64,000 bases of DNA, from NCBI GenBank assembly GCA_002205125.1, contig NIOE01000019.1, forward strand, positions 1 to 64,000, in the 5' to 3' direction. Positions 1 through 9,035 of this stretch are shown here, piece after piece. The notes beneath the pieces were generated by a model that searched no databases, was not told the DNA's origin, and worked only from the letters and a program-made list of their open reading frames with translations. Numbering within the stretch: position 1 is the stretch's first letter; every line of letters starts with the position of its first letter. This DNA comes from Roseateles noduli. Its GTDB lineage: Bacteria; Pseudomonadota; Gammaproteobacteria; Burkholderiales; Burkholderiaceae_C. Position numbers and translations under genes: made by a program.

Positions 1-146
1 CCGTTCATAGCGGTCGATGAGGAGTGATGTCTCTCCACCCCAGCACCCTCACATTAGGGCTGCCGCCCCATCCCTTCAAACATACAAGGGAGTGAGAATG
101 CACCGAGTTGACCCAACGGCGGTTGAAGGACTGAACCCTTCTTACT

Positions 147-170
147 CCCTCTCCCGCTTGCGGGAGAGGG
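147..170. repeat. REP-like perfect hairpin downstream of the phosphatase gene
   Basis: An 11-bp arm (CCCTCTCCCGC, 147-157) is followed by a 2-base loop and its exact complement (160-170), then by TAGGGGTGAGGG. Hairpins of this CCCTCTCCCGC...GCGGGAGAGGG type are dispersed repeats in many high-GC proteobacteria, and they often sit just after genes. It lies 45 bases beyond the stop of the minus-strand phosphatase gene and may help end or stabilise that transcript. I see nothing else in bases 1-214. Confidence 0.7.
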
Positions 171-214
171 TAGGGGTGAGGGCCAACAGCCTTGGCAGTA
201 CACCGACATCGACG

Positions 215-1768
215 TCAGGCCACCTGCGCTCCTGGCCGTCCTGCCTCCACCGCAAACTTCGCCGCGGTGAACACGGCGCTGTTCGCATCCCACGGCGTCT
301 GCACGCTGCGCAGCTCTGCGTCCAGCCGCTCCGCGCGCAGCTCGAATCGCATGTAGCCGCGCTGGTCGCTGCGGCCGTAGCGGATGTGCGGATTGAAGGG
401 CAGGGCGTGGTCGAGCCGCGCCTGCTCCATGCCGTGGCTGGAGATCGACGTGCCGCAGAACTCGCTGGCCAGTACCGGCGCCTTCGCATCGTCCCAATCG
501 AGCTTCAGATCGGCCACGTAGTTCGCGTGCACGTCGCCGCCTAGCACCACCGTATTCGGCACGCGCCGCGCTTCCAGGTCGCGCAGCAACCGCTCGCGGG
601 CGAAGGGATAGCCGTCCCACCCGTCGGTCCAGTAGCGCCCCGGCCCCTGCGCCGGATCCTGCGAGTTGAAGCGCGCCATCAGCGTCTGCTGCGCGAGGAG
701 GTTCCAGGGCCGCGTCGCGTCCCAGCTGTCGCGCAGCCACTGTTCCTGCGGCGCGCCCAGCAGGGTGCGCTGCGGATTGCGCAGCGACGGGCAGTCCTTC
801 AGATCGACCGTGTTGGAGCCCCCGCGCCCGGGTTTCGGACAGGCCTGCGGATCGCGCCAGGAGCGGTCGTCGATCGTGACGAAGCGCGCCAGGCCGCCCC
901 AGTCGTAGCGCTGGCTCAAGCTCACCTCGGCATCGCGCGGGCGCATCTGCTTCGGGAAGGGCTGGTGTTCCCAGTAAGCCTGCGCGGCGGCGATGCGACG
1001 CCGGTGGAAATCCGGGGCCAGGTCTTGCGCGACGTCGCCCGCCCAGTCGTTCTGCACCTCGTGGTCGTCCCAGGTGAGGATCCACGGCGCGGCGGCGTGC
1101 ATCGATTGCAACTGCGGATCGGCCTTGTACTGTGCGTAGCGCTGGCGGTAGTCGTCCAGCGTGCGGCACTCGCCGCCGCGGTGCTGACGCGGCGCCTTGC
1201 TCGACGCCGCCGTGGCGTATTCGTAGATGTAGTCGCCGAGGAAGAGCACCAGGTCGAGGTCCTGCTTTGCCATGTCGCCCCAGGCGGCGTACTCGCCGTG
1301 GTCGTAGCGCTGGCAGGACGCGATGGCGAAGCGCAGCGACGAGGTTGCCTCAGCCGATGTCCCCGCGGCCGGTGCCGTCCGCGTGCGGCCCACCGGGCTC
1401 TGCTGGCCCAGCGCCCGGAAGCGGTACCAGTACCAGCGGTCCGGGCGCAGACCGCCGGGTTCGGCGTGCACGCTGTGGGCGGTGCCGGGTTCGGCCCGCT
1501 CCGTGCCGCGCGCCACGATGGTCTTGAAGGACTCGTCCTCCGCGAGCTCCCATTGCACCGCTACCTCTTTCGGGAGTGCGTCGCCGATCAGCCGCGTCCA
1601 GAGCACGACGCGCTCCGCGCGCGGGCTGCCGGATGCGATGCCCAGGGCGAACAGCGGCGTTCCGGCGATGCCCGCCGCATCGGCATGGCGGAGCAGGGCC
1701 GGTGCGCAGCCGGCGGCCAGGGCGGCCTGCAGCAGGCCGCGGCGCGAGGGGGTCCAGAGGCAAGTCAT
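215..1768 (-). CDS. phoD: PhoD-type alkaline phosphatase/phosphodiesterase, Tat-exported
   Basis: The 517-aa product should be a periplasmic or secreted phosphomonoesterase/phosphodiesterase. A twin-arginine signal (SRRGLLQAALAAG, about residues 9-21) precedes a PhoD N-terminal domain starting FALGIASGSP. The metallophosphatase core carries RFAIASCQRYDHGEYAAW, LVLFLGDYIYEY, TWDDHEVQND and VVLGGDVHANY, the last two being metal-binding Asp/His segments of the PhoD family. Length fits the family (about 500-550 aa). It stands alone on the minus strand. The start is the ATG just before the Tat motif; no strong ribosome site is visible. No phosphate-regulon box could be identified by eye. Confidence 0.88.
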   Translation of the reverse strand: MTCLWTPSRRGLLQAALAAGCAPALLRHADAAGIAGTPLFALGIASGSPRAERVVLWTRLIGDALPKEVAVQWELAEDESFKTIVARGTERAEPGTAHSVHAEPGGLRPDRWYWYRFRALGQQSPVGRTRTAPAAGTSAEATSSLRFAIASCQRYDHGEYAAWGDMAKQDLDLVLFLGDYIYEYATAASSKAPRQHRGGECRTLDDYRQRYAQYKADPQLQSMHAAAPWILTWDDHEVQNDWAGDVAQDLAPDFHRRRIAAAQAYWEHQPFPKQMRPRDAEVSLSQRYDWGGLARFVTIDDRSWRDPQACPKPGRGGSNTVDLKDCPSLRNPQRTLLGAPQEQWLRDSWDATRPWNLLAQQTLMARFNSQDPAQGPGRYWTDGWDGYPFARERLLRDLEARRVPNTVVLGGDVHANYVADLKLDWDDAKAPVLASEFCGTSISSHGMEQARLDHALPFNPHIRYGRSDQRGYMRFELRAERLDAELRSVQTPWDANSAVFTAAKFAVEAGRPGAQVA

Positions 1769-1819
1769 GACCCCGGAATCTATCCCCGAACGCTGACGTC
1801 GGCGTGACCTGTCGCTCTC

Positions 1820-1846
1820 CTGAATCAGGTGTAAGAGTTGGTCAGG
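1820..1846 (+). promoter_or_regulatory. Upstream element, copy 1 of a 27-bp duplicated sequence
   Basis: These 27 bases recur at 4382-4408 with a single difference. Each copy ends exactly 66 bases before the start codon of one of the two tandem metalloproteases. The copy contains two related halves, TCAGGTG and GGTCAGG. The identical spacing points to a promoter or regulator site duplicated with the gene. No factor can be named. Confidence 0.5.
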
Positions 1847-1912
1847 TGGGGGCTGAGAACCTGGAAGGATCGTTGATCATTCGCCGCCTTTTCAGATTCG
1901 TATGTCGCACCC

Positions 1913-4300
1913 ATGATGGTTCCCTACCCCAAAGCGGTCATCTCCGTTGCCGCGTTCCTCGCCGCAGCGTCGTTCGCCGCTTTCAAGGCCGGGAGCGATC
2001 ACACGCCCGTGCGCGCCACCGAGACCCCGGTCGCGAAGGGCGGCGGCGGCAACGACATCATCGGTCCGGTGCGTCCGTCGGAGTCGGCGCAGGCCGCCGC
2101 GAAGAAGCCGCGATTCGCCGCGACCGGCGCCGTGCCGACACCGCCCCCGCTCGTGCCGCCGGCGGCCGTGCCCGCCACCGTGACGGCCCGCACGGCGTCG
2201 TCGGTGCCGATGCGTTCCGCGCCCGCGACGACGCCGGCCACGGCGGTCGCCGCCGCGCCCGCACCGGTCGGTGTCATGGCCCTCTACCTGCCGGGTCCGA
2301 GTGCCGCGCCGTCGCCGTCGCCCGCACCGGCCCCCGCGCCGACACCGGCTCCCGCACCGGCGCCGGCGCCCGACACGGCCCCGGCGATCACGCCCGCGCC
2401 GACGCCGGCGCTGCTGGGCGTCGAGCTCGCGCAGACCCATGTGATCCCGCCCGGCGGCCGCACGCTGCAGTCGCCCAACGAGGCCAAGCTCAACAAGAAC
2501 CGCAAGCTCCAGCTGGTGGCCGACCGCGCGGCGCTGCTGATGCTGCAGCCCGATGTGGCGGACGGCGCCGTCGTCACGCTGCAAGTCCGCGCGAAGCTGG
2601 CCGACGGCCGCACGCTCGGCCCGCTGACGATGAACGCGCCGGCGCGCCTGCCGACCTCGGACGGCGGCGGTGTCGCGTATTCGTCGGTCAAGTACAGCGC
2701 GCTGCTGCCCAAGGAATGGGTGCAGATCGGCACGACGCTGGAGGTCGGCCAGACCGACTTCTCCTCGCCCCGCACGATCGCGCTGACGGTCACGCCGGCC
2801 ACCACGCTCAAGCTGAACACGGTGCCGATCTATCTCTTCGGCGCGCGTGCCGCGCAGTCGGTGGTGTCGGACTTCAACCTCGGCGCGGCCTCGACGGCGG
2901 GGTATGCGATCGACGCCGAATACCGCGAGAAGCTTCCGCTGGCGAAGCTCGACGCGCGGGTCGCGGGCGCGGTCACGATCGACCAGCTCGCGGTGCCCGG
3001 CCGCAACGACGACAAGTTCTGCTATCCGGCGATGACGGTCTCCTCGTGGGCCGACTTCCGCGCCATCGACGGCGACGCCAACGCCCGCCTGCTGCGCGTG
3101 CTGCGCGACATGCGCGGCTGGACCGCCAACCGCGACCGCGCGTTCGCGTCGGGCTTCTACGGCTTCATCCAGACCGTCAGCGGCGGCAAGCAGGTCGCGG
3201 CTTCGACCGGCGGCGGCCTGGGCGGCCTCGGCGTGGCCGTGTCGGGCGGGGACACCCGGCCCGAGGCGATCTACTCGGCCGTCTTCCATCACGAGATGGG
3301 CCATGCCTACGGGCTGCCGCATGCGGACACCGCGGCGGAGGCGGGCGACGATCCGTATCCGCAAGGCACGAAGAGCGGCTCCGCCTGGGGCTTCGACAGC
3401 GTCAGGCAGCAGCTGCTGACGACGCGTGAATTCAGCGGGCAGTCCTGCGACAACCGCACCGTCAACGGCGTCTGCTACCAGCGCACGCCGATGTCGGGCG
3501 GCGAGGAAGACAGGAATGCCCAGAGCTACCGGTGGAATGCGTTCTCGGATTACCAGGCGGCGATCCTGCAACAAGGCTTCCTGGACAAGCTGTTCCCGGA
3601 CGCGAGCGTCGACGGCGGCTACAAGCGCTGGAACCGCACGACCGGCGCCTTCGAGAAGGTCACCGGCGAGGACCGCGCGCGCGCCGGCACGGACGTGCTG
3701 CAGCTCGACCAGCAGGTGCAGACGGTCATCGGCACGGTGTCCCACTTCAACGCCGCGCCGACGGCCAGCACGATGGTCGTGACGCCGGCGTGGACCGGCA
3801 ACTTGCCGCAGCGCGTCGACCCGACGGTGCAGGCCGACGTGGACCGCATCCTGAGCGACAAGCCCGGCGGCTGGAACGGCTACTACTGCGTCAACAGCGG
3901 CTGCGACTACACGCTGGTGGCGACGTATGCGGACGGCTCGGTGCTGCGGCATCTGCTGCCGATCGGCTACCGCGAGTGGAACAAGGCCAACGATGCGACC
4001 GGCTACAAGCGCGGCGCGAAGGACGCCACCAGCGCGGACAACTTCTCCACCTACGCGGTGAACCTGCCCACCGGCCGGGGCGGCCTGGTGAAGCTGCAGC
4101 TGTTCAGCACGCCGCACGGCTCGCTGTGGCAGACGCGATTCACGGTGCTGAACGCCGCGGACCTCGGCGGCAGCCTGCCGCTGGTCAACGAGTGGACGCC
4201 GGCCGACGCCAGCACCGGCGGCCGCGGCGCCGCGGGCACGACGCAGTTCGACACCGCGTCCTGCAAGGTCGGCGCCGTGGTGAAGCGCCCCGCGCGCTGA
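1913..4300 (+). CDS. M66-like (StcE/TagA type) zinc metalloprotease, copy 1, exported without lipobox
   Basis: The 795-aa protein carries the extended zinc motif HEMGHAYGLPH (H460, E461, H464, H470) of the M66/metzincin-like peptidases that cleave mucin-type glycoproteins. An N-terminal hydrophobic export signal (residues about 7-25) is followed by a Pro/Ala-rich linker (about 45-165). A conserved domain then begins LAQTHVIPPGG with ADRAALLMLQP, as in M66 N-terminal regions. It is a close paralogue of the next gene. At the position where that gene has a lipobox cysteine (MAAC) this one has FAAF, so it is probably released rather than lipid-anchored. Start ATG 1913 is preferred to 1916 because it gives the same spacing from the duplicated upstream element as in copy 2. 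Family assignment rests on motifs only. Confidence 0.78.
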   Translation: MMVPYPKAVISVAAFLAAASFAAFKAGSDHTPVRATETPVAKGGGGNDIIGPVRPSESAQAAAKKPRFAATGAVPTPPPLVPPAAVPATVTARTASSVPMRSAPATTPATAVAAAPAPVGVMALYLPGPSAAPSPSPAPAPAPTPAPAPAPAPDTAPAITPAPTPALLGVELAQTHVIPPGGRTLQSPNEAKLNKNRKLQLVADRAALLMLQPDVADGAVVTLQVRAKLADGRTLGPLTMNAPARLPTSDGGGVAYSSVKYSALLPKEWVQIGTTLEVGQTDFSSPRTIALTVTPATTLKLNTVPIYLFGARAAQSVVSDFNLGAASTAGYAIDAEYREKLPLAKLDARVAGAVTIDQLAVPGRNDDKFCYPAMTVSSWADFRAIDGDANARLLRVLRDMRGWTANRDRAFASGFYGFIQTVSGGKQVAASTGGGLGGLGVAVSGGDTRPEAIYSAVFHHEMGHAYGLPHADTAAEAGDDPYPQGTKSGSAWGFDSVRQQLLTTREFSGQSCDNRTVNGVCYQRTPMSGGEEDRNAQSYRWNAFSDYQAAILQQGFLDKLFPDASVDGGYKRWNRTTGAFEKVTGEDRARAGTDVLQLDQQVQTVIGTVSHFNAAPTASTMVVTPAWTGNLPQRVDPTVQADVDRILSDKPGGWNGYYCVNSGCDYTLVATYADGSVLRHLLPIGYREWNKANDATGYKRGAKDATSADNFSTYAVNLPTGRGGLVKLQLFSTPHGSLWQTRFTVLNAADLGGSLPLVNEWTPADASTGGRGAAGTTQFDTASCKVGAVVKRPAR

Positions 4301-4381
4301 GCCGCAACACCTGACCCCACGAACCGCGCGCCGTCGATGCGCGCGGTCGACCTGCGAGTCCCTTGGCCACCTGTGGCAGGG

Positions 4382-4408
4382 CTGAATCAGGTGTAAGACT
4401 TGGTCAGG
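4382..4408 (+). promoter_or_regulatory. Upstream element, copy 2 of a 27-bp duplicated sequence
   Basis: It matches 1820-1846 at 26 of 27 positions and again ends 66 bases before the start codon, here at 4475. It lies 81 bases after the stop of the first protease gene. The second gene therefore probably has its own promoter or operator instead of depending on read-through. Confidence 0.5.
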
Positions 4409-4474
4409 CATGAATGCGCTTTCAAGCCTGATCCACGATCATCGCGGCCCGATCCGAATTGCTCCTCGCCCGTG

Positions 4475-6799
4475 ATGAACTGTCCTCGCCCGCCGCATGT
4501 GCTCCCGTCCGTCCTTGCCCTGATCGCAGCCGCCGCCATGGCCGCCTGCGGCGGCGGCGGTGGCGACAAGGACGCCACGCCCACGCCCACGCAGGGCACG
4601 ACGCCGGGCGCAGGCGGCGGTGGAGCCGCACCTGCGCCTGCGCCGTCTCCCGCTCCTGCGCCCGCACCTGCGCCCGCTCCATCTCCTGCACCGGCCCCGG
4701 CACCTGAGCCAGCGCCGGCTCCTGCACCCGCGCCTGCGCCTGCGCCTGCGCCTGCGCCTGCGCCTGCGCCTGCGCCCGCACCCGCACCCGCACCCGCGCC
4801 GGCTCCTGCACCTGCACCTGCACCTGCACCTGCACCTGCGCCGGCTCCTGCACCTGCACCTGCACCTGCGCCCGCACCGGCACCGGCACCGGCACCGGCA
4901 CCGGCACCGACGCCCGAGCTGCGCGGCGTCGAACTGGCGCAGACGCATGTGATTCCTGCGGGCGGCCGCACGCTGCAATCGCCCAACGAGGTCAAGAACA
5001 ACACGAGCCGCAAGTTGCAGCTGGTGGCCGATCGCCCAGCGCTGCTGATGCTGGAACCTTCCGGCGGCGTGACCACGCTGGTCGTGCGCGCGAAGCTGGC
5101 GGACGGCCGCAAGCTCGGTCCGCTGACGATGAACGCGCCGGCCAAGCTGCCTGCGGCGGACGGCGGCGGCGTCGCCTACTCGACGGTCAAGTACAGCGCG
5201 CTGCTGCCCCGCGAGTGGCTGCAGATCGGCGCGACGCTGGAGGTCGGCAACGTCGACTTCTCATCGCCGCGCAAGGTCGCGCTGACGGTCACGCCTGCGA
5301 CGACGCTCAAGCATCACACCGTGCCGATGTACCTCTTCGGCGCCCGCGCGGCGCAGTCGGTCGTGGCGGACTTCAAGCTCGGCGTCGCGTCGACGGCCGG
5401 TTATGCGATCGACGTCGAGTACCGCGAGAAGCTCCCCATCGCCAAGCTCGACACGCGCGTGGCCGGCGCCGTCACGATCGATCAGCTCGCGGTGCCCGGC
5501 CGCAACGACGACAAGTTCTGCTATCCGGCGATGACGGTCGCCTCGTGGGCCGACTACCGCGCCATCGACGGCGACACCAACGCGCGCATGCTGCGCATCC
5601 TCGGCGACATGCGCGGCTGGACGGGCAACCGCGACGGTTCGTTCGCGGCGGGCTTCTACGGCTTCGTCCAGACGATCAGCGGCGGCAAGCAGGTCGCGGC
5701 CTCGACCGGCGGCGGACTCGGCGGCGGCGGCGTGGCGGTGTCGGGCGGCGACTACCGGCCAGACACGATCTACTCGGCCATCTTCAACCACGAGATGGGC
5801 CATGCCTACGGACTGCCGCACGCGGACGCCGCGGCGGATGCGGGCGACGATCCGTATCCGATGGGCACGAAGAGCGGATCGAGCTGGGGCTTCGACAGCG
5901 TGAAGCAGCAGCTGCTCACAACGCGCGAGTTCAGCGGCCAGGACTGCGGCGCGCGCACCGTGGGGGGCGTCTGCTACCAGCGCACGCCGATGTCCGGCGG
6001 CGACGACGACCGCAACGCGCAGACGTACCGATGGAACGCGTTCTCGGACTACCAGGCGGCCATCATGCAGCAGGGCTTCCTGGACAAGCTGTTCCCCGAC
6101 TCGTCCTTCGACGGCGGCTACAAGCGCTGGAACCGCACGACGGGCGCGTTCGAGAAGGTCTCCAACGACGACCGCGCGCGTGCGGGCACCGATGTGCTGC
6201 AGCTCGACCAGCAGGTGCAGACGGTGATCGGCACGGTGTCGCACTTCAACGTCGCGCCGACCGCCAGCACGATGGTGGTGACGCCGGCGTGGACCGGCAA
6301 CCTGCCGCAGCGCATGGATCCGACGGTGCAGGCCGACATCGACCGCATCCTGAGCGACAAGCCGGGCGGCTGGAGCGGCTACTACTGCGTGTACAACGGC
6401 TGCGACTACACGCTGGTCGCGACCTACGCGGACGGCACGGTGCTGCGGCATCTGCTGCCGATCGGCTATCGCGACTTCAACCGGCCCAACGATGCGACCG
6501 GCTACAAGCGCGGCGCGAAGGATGCGACCAGCGGCGACAACTTCGCGACCTATGCGGTGAACCTGCCGACGGGCCGCGGCGGATTGACCAAGGTGCAGCT
6601 GTTCAGCACGCCGCATGGGTCGCAGTGGCAGACGCGCTTCACCGCGATGACCGCGGCGGACTTCGGCGGCAGCCTGCCGCTGGTGAACGAATGGACGCCG
6701 GCCGACGGCGCCACCGGCGGCAAGGGCGCGCCGGGCACGACGCAGTTCGATAGCGCGTCGTGCAAGGCGGGGGCGGTGGTGAAGCGGCCGGCACGCTGA
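4475..6799 (+). CDS. M66-like zinc metalloprotease, copy 2, lipoprotein with long Pro-Ala linker
   Basis: The 774-aa protein is a paralogue of the upstream gene and very similar to it from the LAQTHVIPAGG segment to the C-terminal VVKRPAR. The zinc motif HEMGHAYGLPH is at H439, E440, H443, H449. The N-terminus MNCPRPPHVLPSVLALI... ends in AAAAMAAC followed by GGGGG, a lipoprotein signal, so the mature protein should be membrane-anchored. A (Pro-Ala)n stretch of nearly 100 residues separates the anchor from the catalytic region. The reading frame is open back to ATG 4400. ATG 4475 is preferred because it places the signal peptide at the N-terminus and matches the spacing seen in copy 1. Substrate is unknown; a host or prey glycoprotein is an inference from the StcE family. 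Confidence 0.78.
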   Translation: MNCPRPPHVLPSVLALIAAAAMAACGGGGGDKDATPTPTQGTTPGAGGGGAAPAPAPSPAPAPAPAPAPSPAPAPAPEPAPAPAPAPAPAPAPAPAPAPAPAPAPAPAPAPAPAPAPAPAPAPAPAPAPAPAPAPAPAPAPAPAPTPELRGVELAQTHVIPAGGRTLQSPNEVKNNTSRKLQLVADRPALLMLEPSGGVTTLVVRAKLADGRKLGPLTMNAPAKLPAADGGGVAYSTVKYSALLPREWLQIGATLEVGNVDFSSPRKVALTVTPATTLKHHTVPMYLFGARAAQSVVADFKLGVASTAGYAIDVEYREKLPIAKLDTRVAGAVTIDQLAVPGRNDDKFCYPAMTVASWADYRAIDGDTNARMLRILGDMRGWTGNRDGSFAAGFYGFVQTISGGKQVAASTGGGLGGGGVAVSGGDYRPDTIYSAIFNHEMGHAYGLPHADAAADAGDDPYPMGTKSGSSWGFDSVKQQLLTTREFSGQDCGARTVGGVCYQRTPMSGGDDDRNAQTYRWNAFSDYQAAIMQQGFLDKLFPDSSFDGGYKRWNRTTGAFEKVSNDDRARAGTDVLQLDQQVQTVIGTVSHFNVAPTASTMVVTPAWTGNLPQRMDPTVQADIDRILSDKPGGWSGYYCVYNGCDYTLVATYADGTVLRHLLPIGYRDFNRPNDATGYKRGAKDATSGDNFATYAVNLPTGRGGLTKVQLFSTPHGSQWQTRFTAMTAADFGGSLPLVNEWTPADGATGGKGAPGTTQFDSASCKAGAVVKRPAR
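4627..4911 (+). repeat. Hexanucleotide (Pro-Ala) coding repeat
   Basis: This in-frame tandem repeat of CCTGCG/CCTGCA/CCCGCA/CCGGCA hexamers encodes the Pro-Ala linker of the second metalloprotease. It includes homogeneous runs of CCTGCG, CCTGCA and CCGGCA units, a pattern expected of recent slippage. Length change in units of six would keep the frame and alter the linker length. Confidence 0.85.
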
Positions 6800-6818
6800 G
6801 GCAGGCCGGCGAGAGCGC

Positions 6819-7817
6819 TCAGTCCGCCGACATGTTGGCGCTGCGCGCCACCTTGCCGAGCCGCTCGTACTCCGTCGCCGACAACGTCGCGAGTTCCGCG
6901 GCGGTCGAGGATTTCGGCGAGAAGCCGGCGGCGACGAGCTTCTCCTTCACGCCGGGATCGGCGAGCGCGGCCTTCAACGCCTGTTCGAGCCGACGCACCA
7001 CGGGCGCGGGCAGGCCGGCGGGGCCGTACACGCCGAACCACGGTTCGATCGCATAGCCCGGCAGGCCGGCCTCGGCGAGCGTGGGCACGTCCGGCAGCGC
7101 GGGGTTGCGCTGCGAGCCGGCCACGGCCAGCGCGCGTAGCTTGCCGGCCTGGATGTGGGGCAGCGACGCGGGCAGGTTGTCGAACGCAACGGGGATCTGA
7201 CCGCCGATGAGGTCGGTGATCAGGGGTGCGCTACCCTTGTAGGGAACGTGCACCCACTCGGTGTGGCTGAGCTGGCCGAACAGCACGCCGGCCAGATGCA
7301 TGGACGTGCCCGCGCCGGCGGTGCCGAAGGGCATGCCGGGGTTCTTCGCGACGTGCGCGCGCAGCTCGGCGACGGTCTTGACCGGCACGGACGGCGAGAC
7401 CTCCAGCACGATGGTCGAATTGCCCAGCAGGCCGATCGCGCTGAAGTCCTTGCGCGGGTCGAAGGACATCTTCTTGTAGATGTGCGGGTTGAGCGCGTTG
7501 GTCGAGATGGCGCCCATGCCGACGGTGTAGCCGTCGGGCGCGGACTTGGCGACCGCGTCCATGCCGAGGTTGCCGCCGGCGCCGCCGCGGTTCTCGACGA
7601 CGACGGCCTGTCCCAGCGTCTGCGCCATGTGCGCGCCCACGGTGCGCGCGACCAGGTCGGTCGTGCCGCCGGCCGCATAGGGCACGATGAAGCGGATCGG
7701 TTTGGAGGGGAAGTCCTGCGCCATCGCGGGCAGGGCGCCGATCCATCCGATGGCGCCGATCGCGGCGAAGGTGAACGCGCGGCGCGAGCGGCCACGCGGG
7801 AAGCGGGATTGAGTCAT
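6819..7817 (-). CDS. Bug/TctC-family periplasmic solute-binding receptor
   Basis: The 332-aa protein belongs to the Bug (TctC) family, which binds carboxylates or other small organic solutes in the periplasm, usually for tripartite tricarboxylate transporters. The signal region RRAFTFAAIGAIGWIGALPAMA is followed by FPSKPIRFIVPYAAGGTTDLVAR, the hallmark N-terminal segment. Further family segments are VVVENRGGAGGNLG, PDGYTVGMG and VPYKGSAPLITDLIGGQI. The gene converges on the second metalloprotease with only 19 bases between stops. No membrane subunits (TctA/TctB) are nearby, as is common for expanded Bug paralogues. Ligand unknown. Confidence 0.9.
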   Translation of the reverse strand: MTQSRFPRGRSRRAFTFAAIGAIGWIGALPAMAQDFPSKPIRFIVPYAAGGTTDLVARTVGAHMAQTLGQAVVVENRGGAGGNLGMDAVAKSAPDGYTVGMGAISTNALNPHIYKKMSFDPRKDFSAIGLLGNSTIVLEVSPSVPVKTVAELRAHVAKNPGMPFGTAGAGTSMHLAGVLFGQLSHTEWVHVPYKGSAPLITDLIGGQIPVAFDNLPASLPHIQAGKLRALAVAGSQRNPALPDVPTLAEAGLPGYAIEPWFGVYGPAGLPAPVVRRLEQALKAALADPGVKEKLVAAGFSPKSSTAAELATLSATEYERLGKVARSANMSAD

Positions 7818-7947
7818 GACGTCTCCAGATCTTGTGGACCCATGAGACGTCGATTTGCCGCTCGTGGCGAAGCGTGAATACCCGGGCGAGCCGCGCGGCG
7901 GACGCGCAGATCGCCCGAGGACAGTCCGGCCTTCAGGCGGGCGCGAC

Positions 7948-8913
7948 TCAGTCCGGCTTGATCTTGGCGGCGGTGATCAGCTTCGTGTAGCGCTCGCGTT
8001 CCGCGTGCAGGTGCTTGGCGAAGGCTGCGGCGTCGCCCGGCGTGCTGTCGCCGCCGGCCTGGGCCAGGCGTTCCTTCACTTCGTTCGACTGGGCGGCCTT
8101 GACGGCGGCGGCGCTGAGCGCGGCCAGCACCGGCTTGGGCGTGCCGGCCGGCGCCATCAGGCCGTACCAGACGGAGGCCTCGAAGCCGGGGAAGCCGGAC
8201 TCCGCGATCGTCGGCACGTCGGGGAACAGCGCGGAGCGCTTGGCGCTGAGCACGGCCAGCGGGCGCAGCTTGCCGCTCTTCCAGTGCGGCAGGATCTCCA
8301 GCGCGTTGAGCGCCACGACGGGCACCTGGCCGCCGATGACGTCGGTGAGCGCCTGGGCGCCGCCCTTGTAGGGCACGTGCATCAGGTTGATCTTGGCGGC
8401 GCTGGCGAAGAGCTCGACGGCCAGATGCGGCGTGGAGCCGTTGCCGGGCGTCGCGTAGCCGACGGATTCCGGCTTGGCCTTGGCGGCCTCGATCAGCTGG
8501 GCGAGCGTCTTGTACGGCGACTCGGGGTTGACCGCGATGATGACCGGCACGCGGCCGATCAGGGCGACCGGGGCCAGGTCTTTCTCGACGTCGTAGGGCG
8601 GCGGCTGGTAGAGGGCCATGTTGGCCGCGACCGCGTTGGCGGCCATCAGCAGCGTGGCGCCGTCGGCCGGCGCGGTGACGACGGTGCGGGCGGCGATGTT
8701 GCTGCCGCCGCCGGGCTTGTTGTCGACGATGACGGGCTGCTTGAGCTCGGTCTGCAACCGCACCGCGACGGCGCGGGCGACCACGTCCACGGCGCCGCCG
8801 GCGGAGTAGCCGACGACGATCTTGACGGGACCGGGCGGGAGCGTCTGCGCGAACGCGAGCGGAGCGGCGAACGCCAGGGCGGCGCCGGCCCAGAGGAATG
8901 CTTGTCTCTTCAT
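7948..8913 (-). CDS. Bug/TctC-family periplasmic solute-binding receptor
   Basis: This is a second Bug receptor of 321 aa. The signal peptide MKRQAFLWAGAALAFAAPLAFA precedes VKIVVGYSAGGAVDVVARAV, then VIVDNKPGGGSNIAARTV, PADGATLLM and VPYKGGAQALTDVIGGQVP. The open frame runs well upstream of the gene. ATG 8913 is chosen because it begins directly at the signal peptide. It lies 131 bases upstream of the neighbouring Bug gene on the same strand, so the two may share a transcript. The ligand cannot be told from sequence; the differing pocket loops suggest that the two bind different solutes. Confidence 0.88.
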   Translation of the reverse strand: MKRQAFLWAGAALAFAAPLAFAQTLPPGPVKIVVGYSAGGAVDVVARAVAVRLQTELKQPVIVDNKPGGGSNIAARTVVTAPADGATLLMAANAVAANMALYQPPPYDVEKDLAPVALIGRVPVIIAVNPESPYKTLAQLIEAAKAKPESVGYATPGNGSTPHLAVELFASAAKINLMHVPYKGGAQALTDVIGGQVPVVALNALEILPHWKSGKLRPLAVLSAKRSALFPDVPTIAESGFPGFEASVWYGLMAPAGTPKPVLAALSAAAVKAAQSNEVKERLAQAGGDSTPGDAAAFAKHLHAERERYTKLITAAKIKPD

Positions 8914-9035
8914 GGGGACCTTGTGCGGGAATCGGCGCCGGGGAATGGCGCGCGTCGGGCAGGACCGGGACAGTCCGCCCGCGCGCATTCTGGTCGGTGA
9001 CCCCGCCGGGACCAATGCCGCAACGGCGCTAGCTG

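Noticed and set aside
1892-4411. An 839-codon minus-strand frame opposite the first metalloprotease
   Set aside because: It is a shadow of a gene with a clear zinc-protease motif; its own sequence is low-complexity Arg/Gly/Ala/Val.
4627-4911. The 6-bp repeat as a non-coding minisatellite interrupting a gene
   Set aside because: The frame is maintained throughout and encodes a plausible Pro-Ala spacer matching the linker position in the paralogue.
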